13,236 bases of DNA. Source: CAYXVF01 sp964468125 (GTDB lineage Bacteria > Myxococcota > XYA12-FULL-58-9 > CAYXVF01). Made by a program: the position numbers and the translations under genes. The notes under the pieces were generated by a model. It was given only the letters and a program-made list of their open reading frames with translations, did not search any database and had not been told where the DNA came from. The stretch is taken from NCBI GenBank assembly GCA_964468125.1, contig CAYXVF010000140.1:1-13236 (forward strand). The letters are read 5' to 3'. This document shows, piece by piece, positions 6,857 through 13,236 of the stretch (its first letter is position 1; each line of letters begins with the position of its first letter).

Positions 6857-9800
6857 TCAGCCGCCCCAATCCACTCCGAGTACGAAGCGATGGACCGGGT
6901 CCGGGTCGTAGACCCCGTTGGCTGACGGAAGGTTCAGCCCCGAGTCTCCGGGGAGACGCGGGTTGAAGAGCGAGTTGGTAATCGTCACCGGTTCCAGGTA
7001 GCGGAACGCGTAGGTCATTGAGAGGCTGATCGTTTCGCCCACTCGGTAGCGTCCGCCGATCGCCGCCTCATAGGACGTGAAATCGAGATTGACGGGGTTG
7101 AGGCTCTCATCCGGGATCGAGCGGGGATCGTAGTCGAAGCGAAGGGCCACCTCCCAGTCCGCCGATACACGCCAGAGGTCGCGAACGCCCAGTGTCCAGT
7201 CCCCCACGGCTGCCTTGACCGAAAGCCGGGGTCCGTCCACAAAGCTAGGGTCGCCGTTGGTGACGTTGGCGACAGTAACGTCCTGCCGCGCTTTTTGCTG
7301 AAAGTCGAAGGTGACCGCCAAGCGGTGGCGGGCAACGCGGTATTCGACTTCGCCATTCAACGCCCAAGGCAGCACGTAGAGCAGCTCGATGTCACCGACG
7401 GGTGTGAGGGCGAGACCGGTCGACTCCTCCACCGAGCTCGGTACCCGGAGCTCCACCTGACCGTTCATGGTGACGCTCGAGTTGTAGATGCCACCGATCC
7501 CGATCCGGAGGTCGGGCAAGGGCGAGGCCCAGACGCCCGCCGTCATGCTGTAGCCAAAGCCGGACGCATCGATGTAGGTCACCCCTTCGAGCAGCTCAGA
7601 CTCGGTCGGGAAGGGCTCAGCCCCCGGGGGAAGCTGGTCGTTGGCGAAGTTGCCAAAGTCGAAAGCGTTGTAGGTGTCCACGAATCCCCAGGAAGGGCCG
7701 ACCATGAAGGACACACCCCACGTGTTTGACGGAGACAGGAGCACCCCTACCGGGACGGAGTAGGTGAAGAGGGTCTGGTCTGTCCCGAAAAAGCGCTGGG
7801 GCCCATCGCTCGGCCAGCTCGCCCCGCTCGTGGTCGGAGAGAAGCCGCCGACCATCAGATCGAGGTAGGGCAGCGGCGTCTGGGTCGTCAGCATGAACGA
7901 AAAGGACGGCGAAATGGTGCCAAAGTTGACGTTCTCGTAGCTCTGCCCGACGTCTAGGCCGGCTCCAGTCCGTTGATAGTCGATGTCGATCAGCGAGCCA
8001 CCCCCCTCGAAATAGAAGCGCGTCCCGCCGCGCTTCTGCGTGAGCGACGCAGCGTTCCAATAGGCCGAGGTTCCACTCTCGAGCGTCGGACCGGCGAAAG
8101 CACCGCCCGTGGTGATCGCCTGTGCCTCGAAGGCGAAGGAGACCACCGCAACCAGGTACACGGAGGCGAGTGACCTTCGTCGGACGAGGACGAGACACAA
8201 CGACAGCAGCGCGAGCCAAACAGTGGCGGAACCGGTGCTCGAGCAATCGAGCGTGGGGTCTTGATCAACCGCAAAGGACAGAACCCGCTCGGTGACGTTG
8301 CCCGCTCTGTCCGTCGCGGCGAGGGTCACGCGGTAGGCCTGGTCCTCGCGCAACCCTTCGAGCACGAGGATCTCATCTGGGCGCAGGGAGCCACGCGCGA
8401 CCACGAGGTCGGGCTCGTTCTGGGCAGCGATCTCCCCAATGGTATAGTCCATGCGAATGTCGGCGGTGGCGGTTCGGTCATCGCGGACGTCGTGCTCGAT
8501 GCGCAGGGTCGAATTCCTGGCGAGACCCCTCGGGGCGTCGATGATTTCGAGGATGGGAGGCTGAGCGTCGACCTCGAGCGTGATCGAGAGCGGTGAGGGG
8601 TCCACATTTCCAGCGAGGTCCATGGCCGCGATCTCGAGTGTCTGCTCGCCGGCGCGGAGATCGGTGAACGCAAGCACGCGACCGGTGCGAGGCTCAGGTT
8701 CCCGAATCCCGTTGATGGTGACCCAGTGGCTGACAAATCGAGTAGGGGGGGCGTCGTCGAGGGACGCCATGGTCAGGGTCATCGATGATCCTACCGTCTG
8801 CGGTGGCTCCGATTCCAGACGGGTCTCCGGAGCCGTGTTGTCGAAATCCGCGGCACCGTAGAGCTCGAACGACACACCGATGGACTCCGAGTCGCTCGTG
8901 AGCTCGGTGAGCTCAGCCACCACTCCCGCCGCGGAAAACACGCCACCGGTCAGTGCGAGGGGAGCGAGCTGCTCTCGAAACAGCGGCATCACCAGAGTGT
9001 CGATGGTCCCACGCAGGCCATCCGGATCGAGGACGAGCGGTCCCGATTCGGTGAGCACGTCGAGGCGCGAGGTATCGAGAGCGATGGGCGTCAGCAGTAG
9101 GCCGCCGTCCACAGGGTCCTGAGTGAGGGCGGCGGTCGCGAAAGCATTCCCCTCGATGGTGATCAGGCTCGGCATCGTGTTGGGCAGCTCGATGCCAACC
9201 TGCACTTCGAGGCTGGGGATCTCGACGCCGAGCTCGCTTCCACCGGGGTTCTCCCCGAGAAGCAAGCTCGGTCGAATCGGCGCGAAGACTACGGCGTTGA
9301 CCTCGACACCGGGGGCGAGGTCCTCGAGGACCGCACCCAAGTTCAGGCCGAAGTCACGCGTATCCACGCAGAGCCAGCCTTGACGCCAGGCCACGTCAAC
9401 GAGGTAATTCGCGAAATGGCGACTGACAGCAAGAGATGCCCCGCCACTGGTTGTCGGAATCGGGGTGGTTCCGGCCGATGGGATCGCCGCAATCCCACCA
9501 GGTGAGCATCGCTCCGGGGGTAGGACGGAAGTCACTCCCGCTCCGAGGGTGAGGGCGATCTCCTGGTTGGTCACGTCGATGGCTTGGGGCGCGACGAAGA
9601 TCTTGAAGCCCAAGGCCTCGACGCCTTCGGTGGCGACGCCATCGAGTGTTTCCTGGAGCATCTCGGGCGCGAGCGCGGGGACCGTCTCGACGATCAGCTC
9701 CTTGACGTAGTCGATGAGTCGACCCTCGAACCAACCGTATAGCGCGTTCGCGACGTCGTCGTAGAGGCCGCAGTTACCCAAAGCGAGCTCCGTGTTCTCC

Positions 9801-10273
9801 GGGGAGAGATTGACGTCGAGTTGTTGAATCACCACGTCCGGTTCGCACTGCACCACGTTCAAGCCGACGCGGGCGAGCACCTCGAGCGATTCGCCGGCGA
9901 GGGTCGCCGGGCAGGAGGCGTCGGGCAGCGCCCAGAATTCCACGTCGACATTGGTCTCCACATCGACGTCAAAGACGGCCCGCACGGCGATCGTGTTCGC
10001 TTCGAGCCACACCTCGGTCTGCTGGAGATCGAGTGCGACGTTTGTGTTCCGCAAGCCGACGCCGTCACAGACCGCGGGGCAGGCAAAGACGATGGGGTCG
10101 AGCTCAATGGCGTCCGGCAAGAGCTCCACCGCCTCGCGAATGAGAGCGTCGGCCTGGTCTCCACGCACCCGCGCGCTGAGGGCGTTCTCGACCACCGTCT
10201 CGGGACAGACTGCCCCCGCGGGGGGCGATGCGCCGAGCAAGGCTATGCACACCGCGGCGTTGAACCGGTTCAC
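6857..10273 (-). CDS. TULIP-like/Ig/MYXO-CTERM-like/FadL-like fusion protein
   Basis: A 1138-residue envelope protein. GTG 10273 is preceded by AGGAG at 6 bases and opens a signal peptide (1-21, cleavage after PAGA). Residues 25-475 show alternating strands and amphipathic helices with many Cys; 280-302 (LAVSRHFANYLVDVAWRQGW) resembles the second barrel of BPI/LBP-like TULIP lipid-binding proteins. Residues 478-570 and 571-671 are Ig-like repeats, each ending in an A-x-D-x-AGNV motif. Then come Cys677, a hydrophobic helix (683-697) and RRR (698-700), the layout of a MYXO-CTERM sorting signal, followed directly by a second signal-like helix ending EAQA (719). Residues 720-1138 look like a FadL/OmpP1 barrel (TTGGAFAGP, SAYWNAASL, terminal HRFVLGVDW). 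FadL proteins carry hydrophobic compounds across the outer membrane. The fusion could be real or a lost stop codon. The frame is secure, the FadL part likely, the TULIP part tentative. Confidence 0.72.
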   Translation of the reverse strand: MNRFNAAVCIALLGASPPAGAVCPETVVENALSARVRGDQADALIREAVELLPDAIELDPIVFACPAVCDGVGLRNTNVALDLQQTEVWLEANTIAVRAVFDVDVETNVDVEFWALPDASCPATLAGESLEVLARVGLNVVQCEPDVVIQQLDVNLSPENTELALGNCGLYDDVANALYGWFEGRLIDYVKELIVETVPALAPEMLQETLDGVATEGVEALGFKIFVAPQAIDVTNQEIALTLGAGVTSVLPPERCSPGGIAAIPSAGTTPIPTTSGGASLAVSRHFANYLVDVAWRQGWLCVDTRDFGLNLGAVLEDLAPGVEVNAVVFAPIRPSLLLGENPGGSELGVEIPSLEVQVGIELPNTMPSLITIEGNAFATAALTQDPVDGGLLLTPIALDTSRLDVLTESGPLVLDPDGLRGTIDTLVMPLFREQLAPLALTGGVFSAAGVVAELTELTSDSESIGVSFELYGAADFDNTAPETRLESEPPQTVGSSMTLTMASLDDAPPTRFVSHWVTINGIREPEPRTGRVLAFTDLRAGEQTLEIAAMDLAGNVDPSPLSITLEVDAQPPILEIIDAPRGLARNSTLRIEHDVRDDRTATADIRMDYTIGEIAAQNEPDLVVARGSLRPDEILVLEGLREDQAYRVTLAATDRAGNVTERVLSFAVDQDPTLDCSSTGSATVWLALLSLCLVLVRRRSLASVYLVAVVSFAFEAQAITTGGAFAGPTLESGTSAYWNAASLTQKRGGTRFYFEGGGSLIDIDYQRTGAGLDVGQSYENVNFGTISPSFSFMLTTQTPLPYLDLMVGGFSPTTSGASWPSDGPQRFFGTDQTLFTYSVPVGVLLSPSNTWGVSFMVGPSWGFVDTYNAFDFGNFANDQLPPGAEPFPTESELLEGVTYIDASGFGYSMTAGVWASPLPDLRIGIGGIYNSSVTMNGQVELRVPSSVEESTGLALTPVGDIELLYVLPWALNGEVEYRVARHRLAVTFDFQQKARQDVTVANVTNGDPSFVDGPRLSVKAAVGDWTLGVRDLWRVSADWEVALRFDYDPRSIPDESLNPVNLDFTSYEAAIGGRYRVGETISLSMTYAFRYLEPVTITNSLFNPRLPGDSGLNLPSANGVYDPDPVHRFVLGVDWGG
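8117..8245 (-). other. Internal sorting signal plus second signal peptide
   Basis: This is the junction inside the large fusion protein, residues 677-719. It contains Cys677, a hydrophobic helix, RRR (8174-8182), then SLASVYLVAVVSFAFEAQA, a second export-type helix with a signal-peptidase-like AQA end. MYXO-CTERM signals normally lie at the extreme carboxy end of proteins. The Arg triplet could serve both as the end of the first signal and as the basic n-region of the second. Possible internal starts are TTG 8200 and GTG 8161, the latter preceded by GAAGG at 12 bases. Confidence 0.55.
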
Positions 10274-10397
10274 GGTCGACTCCTGTTGCTGGCGATGGGA
10301 TGGCGGATGGGATCGGATTCTGACCCGTTTAGACTTATCGGTTTTGGCCCCCAGGGGTTTCGTCTTTTAGCGATCGCTGGAGTAAGGTTTGGCTCCC
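10274..10397. promoter_or_regulatory. Divergent intergenic region
   Basis: This gap separates the leftward fusion-protein gene from the rightward DHH-like gene and should contain promoters for both. An imperfect direct repeat, GGCGATGGGAT (10291-10301) and GGCGGATGGGAT (10302-10313), lies close to the leftward start. A perfect palindrome GCGATCGC (10370-10377) sits just before the rightward ribosome site GGAGTAAGG. The stretch 10326-10370 is locally richer in A and T. No convincing -35/-10 pair was found. Confidence 0.4.
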
Positions 10398-11321
10398 GTG
10401 ACCGACTGGAACCCCACCCTGCGTTTTGTGCCCTGGCCCGGTGCTCTCCCGCGCGCCAAACGGCAGGGGAGGGTGGTCCTGGTGGACATCGCGTTTGCAT
10501 GGGGCGAGCGCTACGACGCCGCGACGCGGCCGTTCATCACGGAAGCCGCCGAAGATCTCGTGATGTGGATCGACCACCATCCGCATCCGGAGTGGGAACA
10601 CTACGTGGAGGATCCCCGCTTCGTTTTGGTGGACAAAGGGCGTGCGCCGGCCTGCCCCGAGCTCGTGACCGAGGCGCGGGCGGCGGTGATGGTGGAGCGG
10701 GAGGTCGAGACGGTGCTCGCTCACGGGGATTTCGACGGCTGCCTGTCTGCGGTGAAGGTCGCCCTCAGGGGGCATGAGCCCTACGCGAGGGCGGACGAGG
10801 ACGCACGGGCGGTAGACGCGCCGGGCAGGGGTTTTTCTCTCTCCGACCGTGGGCGCCGATTGGCCGATGCATTTGCGCATGGATCGCACGCCCTGGCGAT
10901 GTCCGATTACATTCGCTTGCTCGAGAGGTGCGCGCATTCCCTGATCGCGCGGGAGCCGCCCGGCAAGGAGTCCGGTGACCTCGCGGCACAGATCGATACG
11001 CTCGCAGAGGCGGAGCGTCGTTTGATCGCGAGCGTGTTGCCGAGAGCGGATGCCGCGTTCTCACCGCACCCGAATCTCATCGTTCTTCGGCTCGACGAAC
11101 CGCTGGCTCGCAGCGTCAAGAAGGCCCTGCTCCAAGAGCTCGAGTCGCGAGCCACCGTTGCCGTGATCGACGAGGCGGGTTTCATCACCGCCGCGTCCTT
11201 TCACGAGCTCGATCGTCCTCTGAATGGCTTGCCTGGACTCAACGGAGGTGCGAGCTATGCCTGGGGCCGCGCCGATCTCGACGAAGTCCTCGACGAATGG
11301 ATCGCTTCCCGGGAGGAATGA
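10398..11321 (+). CDS. DHH-like phosphoesterase, permuted motif order
   Basis: A predicted cytoplasmic phosphoesterase of 307 residues from GTG 10398 (310 from TTG 10389; GGAGTAAGG lies upstream of both). Numbering from TTG: LVDIAF with Asp33 at a strand end, WIDHHPH (60-66) carrying the Asp-His-His that names the DHH family, VLAHGDFDGCLSAVKVAL (109-126) matching the metal-binding HxDxD motif, and a GG segment near the end (LNGGASYAWGR, 284-294) reminiscent of the DHHA1 substrate-binding domain. Known DHH enzymes use two metal ions, often Mn, to hydrolyse short RNAs, cyclic dinucleotides, pyrophosphate or DNA. In those I know, HxDxD comes first and DHH later; here the order is reversed, suggesting circular permutation. 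The substrate cannot be named. The stop lies within ATGATG at the cytochrome start, so the two are cotranslated. Confidence 0.75.
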   Translation: MTDWNPTLRFVPWPGALPRAKRQGRVVLVDIAFAWGERYDAATRPFITEAAEDLVMWIDHHPHPEWEHYVEDPRFVLVDKGRAPACPELVTEARAAVMVEREVETVLAHGDFDGCLSAVKVALRGHEPYARADEDARAVDAPGRGFSLSDRGRRLADAFAHGSHALAMSDYIRLLERCAHSLIAREPPGKESGDLAAQIDTLAEAERRLIASVLPRADAAFSPHPNLIVLRLDEPLARSVKKALLQELESRATVAVIDEAGFITAASFHELDRPLNGLPGLNGGASYAWGRADLDEVLDEWIASREE

Positions 11322-11845
11322 TGCACAAGAGAGTCTTGCTCGTGGTCACTTTGAGTTTTGGATGCGCCAAACCCGTGCCCCCGCCGAGCGCCGAAGCGCC
11401 GACGCCACGCGAAGCGCCCATCACCGGGACAGCAGAGGTGTCTGACACTGCGCCGAGCTTCGTCTCCAGCGAGGAGCGCGCGGAGGTGCGCGAATACATG
11501 TGGGCCCTCGCAAACGAGGTACGTGCCCTCGACGAGGAGCTCGAGTTTGGCAAGACGAGCGACGGTGACCGCTACGCGATCGAGGCCGAGCTCGAGCGCA
11601 TCCTCGCGATCACCGACGACCTGCAGCGAGCGAACCAGGCGATCCGCCATCCTATGCTGAGCGCTTCTTTGCCGCGTTTCCGAGAGCAGGTGGAGTTTGC
11701 CTTGATCCAGGCGCGCGATGAATCGCCGACCTACGTGACCGCGGGCAAGTTGATCGGGAGCTGTTCGACCTGTCATGACGTGAGAGCTTGTCCCTTCGAC
11801 AGCTACTCTCGGTGCATTGAGGAGAAAGACCCGAGCGGCGATTGA
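11321..11845 (+). CDS. Small c-type cytochrome lipoprotein
   Basis: A 174-residue lipoprotein with a heme-binding motif. The signal peptide (MHKRVLLVVTLSFGC) ends in a lipobox with Cys15, followed by a Pro-rich linker to about 47. Residues 50-145 are helical (EERAEVREYMWALANEV, AIEAELERILAITDDL), then CSTCH (148-152) fits the CxxCH site for covalent heme c. Four helices with a carboxy-terminal CxxCH is the plan of cytochrome c'/c-556; Met60 in the first helix could be the sixth ligand, which is speculative. Two more Cys (157, 165) follow. ATG 11321 is 4 bases past GGAGG; ATG 11318 is an alternative. It is coupled to the DHH-like gene. It probably sits in the periplasm on a membrane and acts in electron transfer or gas sensing. 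A DNA palindrome (11438-11448) lies in the linker. Confidence 0.72.
   Translation: MHKRVLLVVTLSFGCAKPVPPPSAEAPTPREAPITGTAEVSDTAPSFVSSEERAEVREYMWALANEVRALDEELEFGKTSDGDRYAIEAELERILAITDDLQRANQAIRHPMLSASLPRFREQVEFALIQARDESPTYVTAGKLIGSCSTCHDVRACPFDSYSRCIEEKDPSGD
11438..11448. repeat. Palindrome GTGTCTGACAC, copy 2
   Basis: GTGTC-T-GACAC lies in the Pro-rich linker of the cytochrome lipoprotein and encodes VSDT, as the copy at 6146-6156 does in the transglycosylase. The two differ only in the centre base. Confidence 0.6.
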
Positions 11846-11848
11846 GAC

Positions 11849-12195
11849 TCAGCCGTTTTCGTTCAAACGCTCTCGAAGTCGGTCGATCGNNNNNNNNNNN
11901 NNNNNNNNNNNNNNNNNNNNNNNNNNNNNNNNNNNNNNNNNNNNNNNNNNNNNNNNNNNNNNNNNNNNNNNNNNNNNNNNNNNNNNNNNCGCCGCGATTT
12001 CCAGACCACACGCCGGGCGATGGTGAAGAGCCAGGTCCGCGGCGATGCATCCCCGCGAAATCCCTCGAGTCCCCGCACCGCGGCGAGAAAAGTCTCCTGA
12101 AGAGCGTCTTCGGCGGCTTCGTCACTGCGGGTGAGCATACGGCAGTAGCGGTAAACCGCTGCGCGATGCTCCAGGACGAGCGCGCTCGGGTCCAT
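11849..12195 (-). CDS. ECF sigma factor, interrupted by assembly gap
   Basis: RNA polymerase sigma factor of the ECF (sigma-70 group 4) type. Residues 1-68 before the gap match region 2: AVYRYCRMLTRSDEAAEDALQ, ETFLAAVRGLEGFRG and SPRTWLFTIARRV, which bind core polymerase and melt the -10 element. Region 4 falls in the N run. On the far side only one frame reads as a plausible tail, IDRLRERLNENG and stop at 11849-11851, and it is out of phase with the start across the 100 N. The 100 N is therefore a placeholder. With the usual 160-190 residues, roughly 240-330 bases should be missing. ATG 12195 begins 1 base after the stop of the DUF2892 gene, so the two are coupled. The stop lies 3 bases from the convergent cytochrome stop. 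The family is clear; the exact end is inferred. Confidence 0.75.
11890..11989. other. Assembly gap of 100 N
   Basis: Exactly 100 unknown bases, the common placeholder for a scaffold gap of unknown length. It lies inside the ECF sigma factor gene, and the reading frames on its two sides do not agree at this length. Confidence 0.98.
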
Positions 12196-12196
12196 C

Positions 12197-12403
12197 TCAA
12201 CGCTCGAGCGGACAGGTGCTCATGCCAAGGATTCGGTAGGCCGGGCAATGACCAACGAGGCCAGTGACCAGGGGAACGAGCCCAATGAAGGCCCACGGCG
12301 TCTGCGGTCCGATGAAAGCGAGGGACAGAACCGCCGCCCCGACCACCACGCGAAGGCTTCGGTCGATCAGGTTCTCGTTGCGGGGGAAGAGTTTTGCCAA
12401 CAT
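12197..12403 (-). CDS. DUF2892 (YgaP-like) membrane protein
   Basis: A small membrane protein of 68 residues. NENLIDRSLRVVVGA (10-24) leads into a first hydrophobic helix (AAVLSLAFIG), then a short turn and a second helix (WAFIGLVPLVTGLVGH), ending with HCPAYRILGMSTC. This is the DUF2892 pattern, found alone or fused to rhodanese domains as in YgaP, with the conserved CP...Y..LG..TC end. The two Cys suggest a redox or sulfur link, but no function is established for stand-alone members. ATG 12403 has GGAG at 6 bases upstream; the GTG just before it is an alternative. It precedes the ECF sigma gene by 1 base, so it may be a membrane partner of it or simply the first gene of a stress operon. Confidence 0.82.
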   Translation of the reverse strand: MLAKLFPRNENLIDRSLRVVVGAAVLSLAFIGPQTPWAFIGLVPLVTGLVGHCPAYRILGMSTCPLER

Positions 12404-12496
12404 CACGGTCTCCGTTTTTGCATGCGCCTAGGCGCGCCTCGGGTTATGCAGCGTTGGAGCCCGAAGTCCGAAAAACGTTTCAGGGGCCGTGTCTTT
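12404..12496 (-). promoter_or_regulatory. Promoter region of DUF2892-sigma unit
   Basis: Gap between the stop of the AgmX/PglI-domain gene and the start of the DUF2892 gene, both leftward. It contains a perfect 12-base palindrome GCGCCTAGGCGC (12424-12435) overlapping an 8-base palindrome GGCGCGCC (12431-12438), close to the DUF2892 start: a candidate operator. On the minus strand CTGAAACG further upstream loosely resembles an ECF -35 element, which would allow autoregulation, but no matching -10 is convincing. No clear terminator for the upstream gene was seen. Confidence 0.35.
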
Positions 12497-13236
12497 TTAC
12501 CGAGGTGGCTGAAAGCGCCAGTAGTAAGTCACCGTCGTGAGCTCCGGGGTCGCGTCCTTGGGGAAGGTGAGGGAGCGGATCACACGGCTCACGCAGCGCT
12601 CGACCTCCGAGTCGTCCACCGTCGACTCCGCGATCTGCGTGCGCTCCACGGTTCCTTCGGGACCGACGTCGAGATTCGCGACGATCCGACCGCGGAGCGA
12701 CGGCTGCGACTCGAGCGCCTGCAGGTAGCACAGGTGCACGCGCGATTCACTCTGGCGGATCACCTTCTTGAGAATGCTCTGGTCGATCTGGGCCTTGCGC
12801 CCTTTGCGCCGTTTCGGCGCGTCTACGGCGACTTCGCGTCGCTCCAATCGTAGATCGGGATCGCCTCGAGGGTCGCGTGTGCCAATCGCCACTGAGCGGC
12901 CGCTCGTCTCTCCCCGGCGCGCAAACCCTCGCTTCAGCTCGGCACGTGTTCGGGGGCCTGTTTTGACGTCCGCGAGCTCCTCAAAAGAATGGTTCGCCAG
13001 GGTTGCGAGAACCTCCGAATTCAATAGCTCAGCGCGCACCTTCGCTCGATCGGCGCGACGTCTTTGGCTGTTCGAGTCGCTCGGCGGCTCACGACGCTCG
13101 ACCCGCTCCATCTCCGCCTGCACCTCGCGCCGGGCGTCGGCGACGGCTGCCGTTTCGACCTCGGGAGTGGGCGACGCGGGAGCGCGCGGCCATGCGCACG
13201 GTCGATGCGGCGCTGGCGAGTGCCCGCCCGGACCGC
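12497..13236 (-). CDS. AgmX/PglI C-terminal domain protein, 5'-partial
   Basis: The carboxy-terminal ~105 residues match the AgmX/PglI domain known from Myxococcus gliding and related proteins: QIDQSILKKVIRQSESRV, HLCYLQALESQPSLRGRIV, ANLDVGPEGTVERTQIAEST and DSEVERCVSRVIRSLTFPKD, with the two characteristic Cys and a TonB-like strand pattern. It is preceded by a charged, probably disordered stretch. The frame stays open to the window edge with a Pro/Ala-rich sequence and GC-rich third codon positions, so the gene most likely starts outside. GTG 13123 or ATG 13111 are possible internal starts, the latter with GAGGTG upstream. Such proteins are envelope-associated, often with FHA or GYF domains further upstream. 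The domain is confident, the gene's full extent unknown. Confidence 0.75.
   Translation of the reverse strand, partial: GPGGHSPAPHRPCAWPRAPASPTPEVETAAVADARREVQAEMERVERREPPSDSNSQRRRADRAKVRAELLNSEVLATLANHSFEELADVKTGPRTRAELKRGFARRGETSGRSVAIGTRDPRGDPDLRLERREVAVDAPKRRKGRKAQIDQSILKKVIRQSESRVHLCYLQALESQPSLRGRIVANLDVGPEGTVERTQIAESTVDDSEVERCVSRVIRSLTFPKDATPELTTVTYYWRFQPPR

Noticed and set aside
9821..10777. Plus-strand frame of 318 codons
   Set aside because: It is antisense to the signal peptide and start of the fusion protein and overlaps the DHH-like gene in another frame.

Overview
The window is a GC-rich, gene-dense chromosomal segment that looks like a delta-proteobacterium of the Myxococcota type. 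The pointers are an AgmX/PglI-type C-terminal domain, a MYXO-CTERM-like Cys/transmembrane/Arg sorting signal, many GTG starts, several secreted or lipoprotein products and an ECF sigma factor. A run of exactly 100 N (11890-11989) marks a scaffold gap, so this is a draft or metagenome assembly. No rRNA, tRNA, transposase, integrase or CRISPR array was seen. Family assignments are read from motifs by eye, without database searches.

Layout from left to right. Positions 1-387 carry no convincing gene but hold two strong hairpins. On the minus strand, 388-2088 encodes a MarR-like regulator followed by a long DUF1444 (YtpQ-like) protein. A divergent promoter region with an inverted repeat separates these from a plus-strand pair (2191-5195): an SH3/PD40 lipoprotein, translationally coupled through GTGA to an O-antigen-ligase-like (Wzy_C) membrane protein. 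That protein runs tail to tail, with a 74-bp coding overlap, into a minus-strand unit (5122-10273). The unit encodes a 1138-residue envelope protein and then, after 7 bases, a LysM / peptidoglycan-binding / lytic transglycosylase protein.

Divergent from that unit is a plus-strand pair (10398-11845): a DHH-like phosphoesterase whose active-site motifs are in permuted order, coupled through ATGATG to a small c-type cytochrome lipoprotein. The right end is minus strand: a 5'-partial AgmX/PglI C-terminal-domain protein, a DUF2892 membrane protein, and an ECF sigma factor broken by the assembly gap.

The theme is the cell envelope: lipid or LPS handling, peptidoglycan cleavage, lipoproteins and outer-membrane barrels. 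The most unusual object is the 1138-residue protein. It appears to join a BPI-like (TULIP) lipid-binding region, two Ig-like repeats, a MYXO-CTERM-like sorting helix, a second signal-peptide-like helix and a FadL-like outer-membrane barrel in one reading frame. This is either a real lipid-transfer fusion or polyprotein, or two genes fused by stop-codon loss or assembly error.
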